In this document: positions 34,329 through 42,387 of the stretch, in pieces
Numbering within the stretch: the first letter of the stretch is position 1
How the letters are laid out: the number at the start of each line of letters is the position of its first letter
Origin: JBBSEX01 sp038239345
Lineage (GTDB): Bacteria > Acidobacteriota > Terriglobia > Bryobacterales > Bryobacteraceae
Direction: 5' to 3'
NCBI GenBank assembly: GCA_038239345.1
Contig: JBBSEX010000013.1
Coordinates: 62,001-126,000, forward strand
DNA length: 64,000 bases
The notes under the pieces: model-generated
Databases searched by the model: none
Seen by the model: only the letters and a program-made list of their open reading frames with translations
What the model was told of the DNA's origin: nothing
Translations under genes and position numbers: made by a program

Positions 34329-35018
34329 ATGCAAGATACTGAAATTCACACGCTTACCGTTGCGAACGACTTCCAATATTACCTGCGAATCCCGGAAGAG
34401 GTCGGTACGCGATCGATCGTAGTACTTACACTCCACGGGTACGGGTCTACTCCCGAGGCGATGCTGCGCTTGACCGTGCCGTTTGTCGGCCCGGAACACA
34501 TTGTCGCTTCGCTGCGGGGTATAAATCAGCAGTACGCGGCGTATACACCAGGAGGGGCGCCCGGGTCGGCCGACGTCGTTTACAACTGGGGTACGTCGAA
34601 GCATGGGGATCTCAACATCGCGCTGCATCACCGCATGGTCTTGGCGACGCTAGCGCAATTACGCGATCGCTTCCGCGTCGCGCCGTCTCGGTGTCTGTTG
34701 ATCGGATTCTCGCAGGCAGTGGGGCTGAATTATCGCTTCATCGGGATGTATCCGGATGCGGTTGGTGGCGTTATCGGTATATGCGGAGGGGTCCCGCGAG
34801 ATTGGCAGGAAGACAAATATCAGCCGGTGGCCGCGCCTTTTCTGCATATCGCGCGCACCGAAGACGAGATCTTTCCGCCCGCCACCACCCAGACGTTCGC
34901 GGAGAGGCTGCGCCGCCATGCCAGCGACGTCGAGTTTCACTTGCTTCCGGGCGGCCATCGCTTCCCGTCTAAAGCCGGGGAGATCGTCAGTCCGTGGCTG
35001 AAGCGCGTTTTCAGCTAG
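34329..35018 (+). CDS. Alpha/beta hydrolase (phospholipase/carboxylesterase type)
   Basis: 229 aa, cytosolic, no signal peptide. LTLHGYGSTPEAML (oxyanion loop), LLIGFSQAVGLNYRFIGMYPD with the nucleophile elbow GFSQA, IARTEDEIFPPATTQTFAERLR for the acidic residue and LLPGGHRFP for the His. This is the COG0400 (YpfH-like) carboxylesterase pattern. The start at ATG 34329 has TAAGG about 10 nt upstream. Substrate unknown. Confidence 0.87.
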   Translation: MQDTEIHTLTVANDFQYYLRIPEEVGTRSIVVLTLHGYGSTPEAMLRLTVPFVGPEHIVASLRGINQQYAAYTPGGAPGSADVVYNWGTSKHGDLNIALHHRMVLATLAQLRDRFRVAPSRCLLIGFSQAVGLNYRFIGMYPDAVGGVIGICGGVPRDWQEDKYQPVAAPFLHIARTEDEIFPPATTQTFAERLRRHASDVEFHLLPGGHRFPSKAGEIVSPWLKRVFS

Positions 35019-35052
35019 GTCGCAGGGCCGCTTTATACCCTCGGTTTTGCGC

Positions 35053-35081
35053 TTGACAAAAGGCGAACAAAAGGCGAATAT
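35053..35081 (+). promoter_or_regulatory. Promoter TTGACA-N17-GAATAT directly before the ATG at 35087
   Basis: A consensus -35 (TTGACA, 35053-35058), a 17-bp spacer and GAATAT (35076-35081) whose end is only 5 nt from the ATG. The -10 keeps the A2 and T6 positions only. If used, the message would start at or inside the ATG. AAGGCGAA in the spacer could be a weak ribosome site for an upstream start. Confidence 0.5.
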
Positions 35082-35086
35082 GGCCT

Positions 35087-36043
35087 ATGCTTGTTGGCAT
35101 CGCGAAATTGGCCTCCGAAAGCGAACTGCGGGAAGCCAAAAAGCAGGTCGAATACTTCGAAATTGAGACTCGGCGTTACATAGGAAGGTGCTCCGGGGTG
35201 CGCGTGCCGTTCCACTGGACCATAAATCCTTATCGCGGCTGCGAGTTTGGTTGTAAGTATTGTTATGCCCGCTATGCCCATGAATTTATGGAGTTGCGAG
35301 AGCCTGAGGATTTTGAGCGGAAGATCTATGTCAAGCGTTGGGATCCGGAAGAGTTTCGCCGCGAATTGCGAAAGATTCCGCTGGGCGACGAGATTGCACT
35401 GGGCACCGCCACCGATCCCTATCAACCCGCAGAGCGGCGCTTCGGCCGAACCCGGCAGATGCTGGAAATTGTCGCGACGGAGGCTGGGGCGAGATTTTGG
35501 GTCACGACCAAATCGGATTTGGTAAGCCGCGATGTCGAGCTGCTAACGGAAATCGCGCGGCGTCATATGTTGCGGGTCAATTTGACGATTACGACGCTGG
35601 ACGAGAAGCTGGCTCGGGCGCTCGAGCCCATGGCGCCACGTCCGGCGCTCCGGATCGGGGCCGTACAAAAGCTGGCGGCGGCAGGTATCCGGGTAGGAGT
35701 TCTCTGCTGCCCGGTCCTGCCGATGTTGAACGATAGTGAGCGGAGCATTGAAGCCGTAGCGCGGGCGGCTGAGGCGGCCGGGGCTTCCCACTTCGGGTCG
35801 AATGTATTGTTCCTCAAACCTTCTGCCAGCCAGGTTTTTCTTCCCTTTATAGATAAACAATTTCCTTCGCTGGCAAGGCGCTATCGGGAACGGTTCACTG
35901 CCAGCGCGTTCCTCAAAGGTGACTATCCGGAAATGATCCACCAGAGGGTAGAGAAGATCCGTGAAAGGCACGGCTTCGAGCGGCACTTGGCTGATTATGA
36001 GCCAGAGCTCTGGCCGGCGCGGCAGCTGGATCTTTTCGCTTGA
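35087..36043 (+). CDS. SPL-family radical SAM protein (second paralogue)
   Basis: 318 aa. NPYRGCEFGCKYCYARYAHEFME has the C-x3-C-x2-C cluster motif; GDEIALGTATDPYQPAERRFGRTRQMLEIVA and FWVTTKSDLVSRDVELL match the Rv2578c-like subfamily more closely than the copy at 5900-6751. Residues FEIETRRYIGRCSG before the cluster and HYEP/DYEPELW at the end are also usual in this group. Reaction unknown. Monocistronic by context, with its own promoter just upstream. Confidence 0.9.
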   Translation: MLVGIAKLASESELREAKKQVEYFEIETRRYIGRCSGVRVPFHWTINPYRGCEFGCKYCYARYAHEFMELREPEDFERKIYVKRWDPEEFRRELRKIPLGDEIALGTATDPYQPAERRFGRTRQMLEIVATEAGARFWVTTKSDLVSRDVELLTEIARRHMLRVNLTITTLDEKLARALEPMAPRPALRIGAVQKLAAAGIRVGVLCCPVLPMLNDSERSIEAVARAAEAAGASHFGSNVLFLKPSASQVFLPFIDKQFPSLARRYRERFTASAFLKGDYPEMIHQRVEKIRERHGFERHLADYEPELWPARQLDLFA

Positions 36044-36102
36044 GCCAATTGGGCTAATACACTTTGCCTAGAAAAGTGCTTGCTAAATCAGAACGCCTCC
36101 GT

Positions 36103-36108
36103 TAGACT
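36103..36108 (+). promoter_or_regulatory. -10 box (TAGACT) 7 nt before the ATG at 36116
   Basis: TAGACT-gatccca-ATG. Supports ATG 36116 as the start of the membrane-protein gene and a leaderless transcript for the operon. No Shine-Dalgarno between box and ATG. Confidence 0.45.
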
Positions 36109-36115
36109 GATCCCA

Positions 36116-36730
36116 ATGGCGTTTGTCAGGCCAATTCGGGAAAGTCCAATCGAGCCGATTCCGATGCACGCCCACGCCATCGATAATCTGCGCTACATCC
36201 GCGAAACGATGGAGCGGGCGGGGTCGTTTACGTCTGTCCCGGGATGGGGTGGCGTGGCGATGGGCTTAACAGCCCTGGGGGCTGCTGTACTTGCCGCGCA
36301 ACAACCAACCATTGAACGTTGGCTCGCTGTGTGGATCGCCGAAGTGTTTCTCGGCATCGGCGTGGGATTCATCGCCGTCCGGCGCAAAGCTCGTATCGGA
36401 AATGTCGAGGTTTTCTCCGCCGCGGGACGAAAGTTCGTGTTCAGTTTCACTCCGCCGCTGTTTGCCGGCGCGGTACTTACGGCCGTTCTGTTCCAGGCGG
36501 GCTTGGTGCGCACCGTACCGGGCATGTGGCTACTGCTTTATGGCACGGGCATTGTTACGGCGGGCACCTTCTCTATTCCAGTGGTGCCGGTAATGGGATT
36601 GTGCTTCATGGCGGAAGGCGCAGTGGCTTTATTCTGTCCGCTACCGTGGGGTAATTCGTTCCTGGCGGCGGGATTCGGCGGATTGCACATTCTTTTCGGG
36701 GCGATCATCGCAAGGAGGTATGGTGGCTAG
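36116..36730 (+). CDS. Multi-pass membrane protein paired with a winged-helix regulator
   Basis: 204 aa from ATG 36116 (ATG 36164 is an alternative giving MHAHAIDNLRYIRETMERAGSFTSVPGWGG). A conserved-looking cytosolic start is followed by five or so hydrophobic segments (GGVAMGLTALGAAVLAA, WLAVWIAEVFLGIGVGFIAV, SFTPPLFAGAVLTAVLFQAG, WLLLYGTGIVTAGTF, GLCFMAEGAVALF). No catalytic motif. It overlaps the winged-helix gene by 11 bp. Such membrane-protein/regulator pairs are frequent in Acidobacteriota; function unknown. Confidence 0.78.
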   Translation: MAFVRPIRESPIEPIPMHAHAIDNLRYIRETMERAGSFTSVPGWGGVAMGLTALGAAVLAAQQPTIERWLAVWIAEVFLGIGVGFIAVRRKARIGNVEVFSAAGRKFVFSFTPPLFAGAVLTAVLFQAGLVRTVPGMWLLLYGTGIVTAGTFSIPVVPVMGLCFMAEGAVALFCPLPWGNSFLAAGFGGLHILFGAIIARRYGG

Positions 36731-37106
36731 AAATAGTGGCGCGGCGTTGGCTAAAACTGATTCGCCGGAGGCCGTCAAAGGAACCGAGAAAACCGAAACG
36801 CTGCCAGATTTGGATCGCCTGATTCATGAGCGTATGCGTCTGGGGATCATCAGTGTCCTTGCGGCCAAGGAAACGGCCACGTTCAATGAACTGAAAAAAG
36901 TTCTGAAGACCACCGACGGCAACCTCAGCGTACATGCCCGCAAACTGGAAGAAGCGAATTACATTACGTGTATGAAGTCGTTTGAAGGGCGTATGCCGAA
37001 GACTGAATACAAGCTAAGCGCGCTGGGCCGGAAAGCTTTGGAAAAATATCTCAATCACATGGAAGCGCTGATTCATGCGATGCGCGATTCTTCGGAAGCG
37101 AAGTAG
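36720..37106 (+). CDS. Winged-helix DNA-binding regulator
   Basis: 128 aa. After a ~30-residue variable leader, DRLIHERMRLGIISVLAAKETATFNELKKVLKTTDGNLSVHARKLEEANYITCMKSFEGRMPKTEYKLSALGRKALEKYLNHME is the PF13601-like winged helix (helix-turn-helix ~60-85, wing with K-T-E-Y-K-L-S). Probably a one-component repressor for its own operon. AAGGAGG ends 1 nt before ATG 36720 and 4 nt before the in-frame GTG 36723; the GTG may be the true start. It is followed after 30 bp by uppS. Confidence 0.9.
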   Translation: MVARNSGAALAKTDSPEAVKGTEKTETLPDLDRLIHERMRLGIISVLAAKETATFNELKKVLKTTDGNLSVHARKLEEANYITCMKSFEGRMPKTEYKLSALGRKALEKYLNHMEALIHAMRDSSEAK

Positions 37107-37136
37107 GCCGAGTCTTTTTTTTGGAGCCATAACTTT

Positions 37137-37817
37137 ATGATGCGGAGTACTTTGGGTGATCTTCATCTAGCAGTGATCATGGACGGCAATGGACGCTGGG
37201 CGACAACGCGAGGCTTGCCGCGAGTGGCCGGGCACCGGGCAGGCGCCGATGCATTACGTTGCCTGATACAAGCGGCGCCGGAGCACGGCATCGGCATTGT
37301 TACCGTTTACGCCTTCTCGTCCGACAATTGGCGCCGGCCGCCCGACGAAGTCGGCGCCCTGATGCGATTGCTGCGAACTTATCTCGCCCGCGAAACGGAA
37401 CGCTGCGTGGAAGAAGGGGTGCGGATTTCATTGATCGGGCGGAGGGATCGCCTTCCCGGATTTCTGTTGCCGCAGATTGAGAAATCGGAACATTCGACGC
37501 GGTACTGCAGCCGGCTGCATCTCCGCCTGGCCATCGATTATTCATCGCGCGATGCGATTCTCGACGCAGCCCGCTCCGGGGATCTCACCCGCGAATCGCT
37601 ATCGAAGAAACTTGGCCCGGATGTCGACCTGCTGATTCGAACCGGCGGCGAGCAACGGCTGAGCGATTTTCTATTGTGGGAGTGCGCCTACGCCGAATTC
37701 TCATTTTCACGCCGTATGTGGCCCGACTTTGGCGCCGAAGATCTGGCGGCCGCAATGCGCGATTTCGATTCTCGCGAAAGAAGATTCGGCTCCGTGCCGA
37801 TCGCCGCGGTTGGTTGA
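37137..37817 (+). CDS. uppS: Isoprenyl (undecaprenyl) diphosphate synthase
   Basis: 226 aa cis-prenyltransferase making the C55 carrier lipid for peptidoglycan and other polymers. [28 protein letters not shown] is the FPP-binding signature (catalytic Asp in MDGNGRWA), [16 protein letters not shown] and [35 protein letters not shown] the IPP/Mg sites. It is shorter than the common 240-260 aa. GGAG lies 13 nt upstream. Followed by the PfkB gene after 25 bp, with an internal start-proximal promoter. Confidence 0.95.
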   Translation: MMRSTLGDLHLAVIMDGNGRWATTRGLPRVAGHRAGADALRCLIQAAPEHGIGIVTVYAFSSDNWRRPPDEVGALMRLLRTYLARETERCVEEGVRISLIGRRDRLPGFLLPQIEKSEHSTRYCSRLHLRLAIDYSSRDAILDAARSGDLTRESLSKKLGPDVDLLIRTGGEQRLSDFLLWECAYAEFSFSRRMWPDFGAEDLAAAMRDFDSRERRFGSVPIAAVG

Positions 37818-37830
37818 TGGGCCTGAACGG

Positions 37831-37836
37831 TACAAT
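37831..37836 (+). promoter_or_regulatory. -10 box (TACAAT), 6 nt from the ATG at 37843
   Basis: TACAAT-gttttA-ATG style spacing: six bases between box and ATG, no Shine-Dalgarno. Identical box and spacing to those at 12252 and 12683. This would let the PfkB and downstream envelope genes be transcribed separately from uppS. Confidence 0.55.
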
Positions 37837-37842
37837 GTTTTA

Positions 37843-38760
37843 ATGTCCTTAGTTGTAGTTGGTTCCGTCGCCTACGACGGCGTGGAGACTCCACATGGCC
37901 GTGTGGACCGGATGTTGGGCGGAGCCTGTACCTATATAGCCCTGGCCGCCAGTTACTTCACCAAAACACGGATCGTAGCGGTTGTCGGTGATGACTTCGA
38001 ACAGACCGACACCGATCTTCTGCTTTCTCGAGGCATCGATTTGGAAGGTCTGGAACGGGTTCCCGGCAAAACCTTTTTCTGGGCCGGCGTTTATTCCGAC
38101 GACATGAATGAGCGTACAACGCTGCGCACCGATCTGAACGTCTTTGCCGACTTTCAGCCGAAAATTCCCGCCAGCTATCGGAACCAGCCGTATCTTTTGA
38201 TGGGCAACATTCAGCCCGCCTTGCAGCGCAGTGTGCGCGAACAAATGAGCGGAGTGAAAATCGCCGGCGGCGACACCATGAACTACTGGATCAACGATTT
38301 TCGCGCCGAGCTTTTGGAAACAATCAAGAGCTGGGATTTCCTGTTGATTAACGACTCGGAAGCGAAGCTGCTTTCAGGCGAAGCGAACATGCGCAAGGCC
38401 GCTACTAAGATCCTGGACATGGGGCTCAACACGCTGGTAATCAAGCGTGGAGAATATGGCGCCATGCTCTTCCGCCGCGACTCCTATTTTGTCGTCCCCG
38501 GTTATTTGCTGGACGAAGTTTTTGATCCCACCGGTGCGGGCGACTGTTTCGCGGGTGGGTTTATCGGCTATCTGGCGGAACGAGGCTTTGATCTTAAGGC
38601 CGGCCATATCGACCGAAAGGAATTGAGCCGGGCTGTAATTTACGGATCGGTAATGGGCAGCTTTTGCTGTGAGAAATTCGGCGTGGACCGGTTTCGCACG
38701 TTGACCCGCGCGGAGATCGATGGCCGTTTTGAAAACTTCAAAGAGTTTACAAGCTTCTAA
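37843..38760 (+). CDS. PfkB family carbohydrate/nucleoside kinase
   Basis: 305 aa ribokinase fold. SVAYDGVETPHGRVDRMLGGACTYIALAASYFTKTRIVAVVGDDFEQ (N-terminal lid and GG motif), NDSEAKLLSG, and the signature FDPTGAGDCFAGGFIGYLAERG with the catalytic Asp and anion hole (GAGD). The bulky PHGRVDRMLGGA pattern and ERVPGKTFFWAGVYSDDMNERTTLRT resemble a PfkB subgroup found in many phyla whose substrate is not firmly known. The ORF extends back to 37729, but that part lies inside uppS; ATG 37843 with its -10 box is preferred. Confidence 0.9.
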   Translation: MSLVVVGSVAYDGVETPHGRVDRMLGGACTYIALAASYFTKTRIVAVVGDDFEQTDTDLLLSRGIDLEGLERVPGKTFFWAGVYSDDMNERTTLRTDLNVFADFQPKIPASYRNQPYLLMGNIQPALQRSVREQMSGVKIAGGDTMNYWINDFRAELLETIKSWDFLLINDSEAKLLSGEANMRKAATKILDMGLNTLVIKRGEYGAMLFRRDSYFVVPGYLLDEVFDPTGAGDCFAGGFIGYLAERGFDLKAGHIDRKELSRAVIYGSVMGSFCCEKFGVDRFRTLTRAEIDGRFENFKEFTSF

Positions 38761-40315
38761 GCCGGCAAACCAAATTGCCAGTTTCGCAATCCTGCTGTTT
38801 ACTCTGGCGGCCCTAAGCGCCGTTGCGATTTACTGGCTCGGCGGACGCGGTTATCTTCTCTATTACGGCGACGCTGAAGCGCATCTAAACATCGCCCGGC
38901 GGATCGTCGATTCCCGCACAGCGGGATACGATCAACTGGGAACGGTCTGGCTGCCGCTGCCGCATCTGCTGATGTTACCGTTCGTGGCGCACGATGCCTG
39001 GTGGCGCAATGGGCTTGCCGGCGCGATTCCCGGGGGCATCTGTTTCGTGATAGCAGGCTGTTTTTTGTTCGCCACCGTTCGGCGCGTATTTGAGTCGACT
39101 GCCGCTGCTTTTGCCGCCGTGGGCCTGTTTGCCTGTAATCCGAATATTCTTTATTTGCAGGCCACGCCAATGACTGAGCCGGTGTTTTTTGCGGCAGTGC
39201 TGGGAATGCTTTATGGCAGCGTGCTAGTTGCGCAAACAGGGTCTGTCTGGGCTGCCGTAGGCTGTGGCGTGCTGTCAGGTGCGGCTTCCATGACGCGCTA
39301 CGAAGGATGGTTCCTGATCCCGTTCGTGTTTTGCTACGTACTGTTCGCCGCGAAAGAGCGAAAGATTATCAACGCGGTGGTCTTCGGATTCATCGCCAGC
39401 GCAGCGCCAATATATTGGCTTGCACATAACTGGTGGTGCTGTGGAAGCGCTCTCGATTTTTACAATGGTCCGTATTCAGCTATAGCCATCTATCAGCGCG
39501 CGCTCGACAAAGGAATGCAGCGCTATCTGGCCGATGGAAACTGGGCCGAGTCACTCCATTATTTCCGGACCGCGGCTCAACTCTGCGCCGGATGGCCGCT
39601 GATAACCATCGGCCTGATTGGGTTCCTTTTTTCAATATGGCAACGAAAGCTGTGGCCTATTTTCCTATTGCTGCTGGCCCCGGCGTTTTACATTTGGGGC
39701 GAACACTCGGCGGGCAATACGATTTTTGTTCCCACACTCTGGCCGTATAGTTACTACAACACGCGCTATGCGCTGTGCGTGATTCCATTGTGCGCGGCGG
39801 CCGGCGCCGCAATCGTCGCCTGGATGCCCATCCGGATGCGTGGTGTAGCGGCTGCGGCGCTTGTTCTCTGCTCCATCTCGCCGTGGCTTATTAACCCCAC
39901 ACCAGAAGTTTGGATCTGCTGGAAAGAATCGCAGGTGAATTCCGAAGGTCGCCGCGCCTGGACCCGGGAAGCGGCGGAATACCTGGCGTCGCGCTATCAG
40001 CCGGGATGGGGTATCGTCACTTCTTTTGGCGATCTGACGGGAATTTTTCGTACCGCCGGCATACCGCTAAAAGAAACCTTGCATGATGGAAATAATCCGC
40101 AATGGATGGGCGCCGTAACCCGGCCGCGATTGTTCCTGCACGAAACGTGGGCCGTGGCTATCTCCGGCGATGCGGTGGCGACGGCCATGCAACGCGCATC
40201 CAGAGATGGTCCGCGCTATACGGAGGTGAAGCAGATAATTGTCAAGGGCTCGCCGGTAGTGGAAATTTATAGAAGAGACGATGAACCTACCCTATACCAA
40301 GGCGCACGGCGCTAA
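38720..40315 (+). CDS. Polytopic GT39/ArnT-like glycosyltransferase
   Basis: 531 aa with ~10 hydrophobic segments. After the first helix, YYGDAEAHLNIARRIVDSRTAGYDQLGTVWLPLPHLLMLPF carries the periplasmic D-E region of GT-C enzymes, and MTRYEGWFLIPFVFCYVLF is a typical later loop. The C-terminal ~130 residues are periplasmic (SRYQPGWGIVTSFGDLTGIFRTAG). Such proteins transfer a sugar from a polyprenyl phosphate. The start overlaps the end of the PfkB gene by 41 bp and has GGAG upstream; its 3' end overlaps dapF by 35 bp. Confidence 0.85.
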   Translation: MAVLKTSKSLQASKPANQIASFAILLFTLAALSAVAIYWLGGRGYLLYYGDAEAHLNIARRIVDSRTAGYDQLGTVWLPLPHLLMLPFVAHDAWWRNGLAGAIPGGICFVIAGCFLFATVRRVFESTAAAFAAVGLFACNPNILYLQATPMTEPVFFAAVLGMLYGSVLVAQTGSVWAAVGCGVLSGAASMTRYEGWFLIPFVFCYVLFAAKERKIINAVVFGFIASAAPIYWLAHNWWCCGSALDFYNGPYSAIAIYQRALDKGMQRYLADGNWAESLHYFRTAAQLCAGWPLITIGLIGFLFSIWQRKLWPIFLLLLAPAFYIWGEHSAGNTIFVPTLWPYSYYNTRYALCVIPLCAAAGAAIVAWMPIRMRGVAAAALVLCSISPWLINPTPEVWICWKESQVNSEGRRAWTREAAEYLASRYQPGWGIVTSFGDLTGIFRTAGIPLKETLHDGNNPQWMGAVTRPRLFLHETWAVAISGDAVATAMQRASRDGPRYTEVKQIIVKGSPVVEIYRRDDEPTLYQGARR

Positions 40316-41099
40316 GAACGATTTCTTACTTACGTGGGCCGCCCAAGCGAGCGGCGTGGACCTCGAAGCCGCCGCCATAGCCATCTGTGATCGCCACACC
40401 GGCATTGGCGCCGATGGCTGGCTGATCGTGTCCCCTGAAAAGACAAGCGATTACGACGCGCGCATCCGGCTCTTCAATTCCGACGGTGGTGAAGTGGAGA
40501 TCTCGGGCAATGGTACGCGTTGTGCCGCGGCGCTACTGACAGACGCGATGCATGGAAGCGACAGCCTGCGCATCGCAACTGGCGCCGGGGTGAAGTCACT
40601 ACGGCTGTTGCATCGCGAGGGTAACGCGTTTTTCTTCGAGATGAATATGGGACACACGCGATGCGTTAGTCCGCGGTTCCAGCTGCCCTTAAGCGATGGC
40701 GTGCGCGAGGTGACTCTAATGAATGTTGGCAATCCGCAATGTGTCGTCTTTGTGGATGACTTCTCATTCAACTGGCGACGGATGGGCGCGGAGATAGAAT
40801 CTCATGAGCAATTTCCTGGCAGAACGAACGTATCCTTTGTGCGCGTGGTGGACGGCCATACTATCGACGTGCGGTTCTGGGAGAGAGGCGCGGGTGAGAC
40901 GATGAGTTCGGGTACCGGCTCGACAGGAGCTGCAGCCGCCGCGGTGGAGCGCGATCTAATAGCGGGTCCGGTGGTGGTGCAAACCGCAGCCGGGCCGTTA
41001 GCGCTTAGTTGGCGTGAGGACGGCATCCATCTCCAGGGTCCGGCGGAACTAGTGGGGTCGGGTGTGTTTTATTTCAGTTCATCCGAAGTAAATGCTTAA
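40281..41099 (+). CDS. dapF: Diaminopimelate epimerase-like protein (catalytic Cys replaced by Ser)
   Basis: 272 aa. DapF fold: AHGAKNDFLLTW (GxxNDF), RHTGIGADGWLIV, LFNSDGGEVEISGNGTRCAAALL with the first catalytic Cys (C81), LMNVGNPQCVVFVDD, and ERGAGETMSSGTGSTGAAAAA. In canonical DapF the last block is ETLACGTGACA; the second catalytic Cys corresponds to S210 here. A one-Cys enzyme could still be an epimerase with a Ser, or act on another substrate. It overlaps the GT gene and the UDP-sugar dehydrogenase, so it belongs to this envelope operon. Confidence 0.85.
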   Translation: MNLPYTKAHGAKNDFLLTWAAQASGVDLEAAAIAICDRHTGIGADGWLIVSPEKTSDYDARIRLFNSDGGEVEISGNGTRCAAALLTDAMHGSDSLRIATGAGVKSLRLLHREGNAFFFEMNMGHTRCVSPRFQLPLSDGVREVTLMNVGNPQCVVFVDDFSFNWRRMGAEIESHEQFPGRTNVSFVRVVDGHTIDVRFWERGAGETMSSGTGSTGAAAAAVERDLIAGPVVVQTAAGPLALSWREDGIHLQGPAELVGSGVFYFSSSEVNA

Positions 41100-42381
41100 A
41101 CAAAAAATTCAGAATCGGACCGCGCATGTGGGCGTGGTCGGCTTAGGCTATGTCGGGTTACCGCTGGCGGTGGAATTCGCAAGAGCCGGCTTTTGTGTGA
41201 CTGGTATCGATGTCCTGCAATCAAAGGTCGACGCTATCAACAAGGGCGCATCTTACATTCAGGACGTGCCGGATTCTGTTCTCCGGCCTCTGGTGGAGAG
41301 CGGGAAGATTCGTGCAACCAGCGACTTCAGCGTAGTCGCCAAGCTGGACACGATCAACATCTGCGTGCCGACGCCGTTGCGCAAGACTAAAGATCCCGAC
41401 ATGAGCTTCATAGACGCGGCGATGCGCGATATCGCCAGGCATTTTCATGCGCAGACCCTGGTGATCCTGGAATCCACCACATATCCGGGAACGACCGATG
41501 AACTTGTTCTACCGATGCTGGAGCGCGAAGATTTACAAGTAGGGCGCGACTTTTTTCTGTGCTTTTCGCCGGAACGTGTCGATCCAGGCAATCCTAATTT
41601 TCAAACCTTGAATATTCCGAAGGTGGTGGGCGGCATTACTCCGGCCTGCACGGAAATGGGCGCTCTGTTTTATTCGCAGGCACTGGAAACAGTGATCCCG
41701 GTTAGCTCAACCCGCGTTGCGGAAATGGTGAAGCTGCTGGAAAATACATTCCGCATGATCAACATCGGGTTGGTGAATGAAATGGCGTTGATGTGCGACC
41801 GGATCGACATCAACGTGTGGGAAGTGATTGATGCCGCCGCCACCAAGCCATTCGGCTTCATGCCCTTTTATCCCGGCCCGGGGCTGGGTGGGCACTGCAT
41901 TCCAATTGATCCTTTTTACCTTTCGTGGAAAACCAAGCAGGCTGGAATCGAAGCTCGTTTTATTGAGTTGGCCGGTTATATCAATGGCCAAATGCCCCAT
42001 TTTGTGGTGGAAAAAATTGTCAACGCTTTGAACGATCACACGAAAGCGCTTCGCGGGTCGCATGTACATATTGTCGGTGTGGCTTATAAGCGCGATATCG
42101 ACGATGTGCGCGAATCGCCGGCACTCGACATCATGCACTTGCTTGAAAAGCGCGGTGGGCGCGTGACTTACAGCGACCCTTATGTCGCCAGTATTCAATT
42201 GGACGGCGAGGTCCGCTTAGCCGAGGATTTATCTTCCAACGTCGCGGCCGCGGATTGCGTGGTGGTTGTCACGGATCACAAAGTTTTCGACTATGCGGCT
42301 ATCGCGAAATCCGCACGTCTGATTGTCGATACGCGCAATGCGCTTAAAGGAATCGAGTCGGATAAGATCGTGCGGCTGTAG
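41092..42381 (+). CDS. UDP-N-acetyl-hexosamine/UDP-sugar 6-dehydrogenase (WbpA/WecC-like)
   Basis: 429 aa. GVVGLGYVGLPLAVEFARAGF (NAD fold), ICVPTPLRKTKDPDMSFID, VILESTTYPGTTDE, FCFSPERVDPGN, PKVVGGITPACTEMG, VKLLENTFRMINIGLVNEMALMCDRI, FYPGPGLGGHCIPIDPFYLSWK with the catalytic Cys (C269), and GVAYKRDIDDVRESPALDIMHLL. This block order and the R-x-F/FGFMPFYPGPG insertion fit the WbpA/TviB group that oxidises UDP-GlcNAc or UDP-GalNAc to uronic acids for surface polysaccharide. It starts inside the last codons of dapF. Last gene before the convergent NtrC-type regulator (6 bp). Confidence 0.92.
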   Translation: MLKQKIQNRTAHVGVVGLGYVGLPLAVEFARAGFCVTGIDVLQSKVDAINKGASYIQDVPDSVLRPLVESGKIRATSDFSVVAKLDTINICVPTPLRKTKDPDMSFIDAAMRDIARHFHAQTLVILESTTYPGTTDELVLPMLEREDLQVGRDFFLCFSPERVDPGNPNFQTLNIPKVVGGITPACTEMGALFYSQALETVIPVSSTRVAEMVKLLENTFRMINIGLVNEMALMCDRIDINVWEVIDAAATKPFGFMPFYPGPGLGGHCIPIDPFYLSWKTKQAGIEARFIELAGYINGQMPHFVVEKIVNALNDHTKALRGSHVHIVGVAYKRDIDDVRESPALDIMHLLEKRGGRVTYSDPYVASIQLDGEVRLAEDLSSNVAAADCVVVVTDHKVFDYAAIAKSARLIVDTRNALKGIESDKIVRL

Positions 42382-42387
42382 TGTGGC

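Noticed and set aside
37090..37125. Intrinsic terminator with run of eight T between the regulator and uppS
   Set aside because: The only stem (CTTCG/CGAAG) is short and about 13 nt from the T-run; too weak to call.
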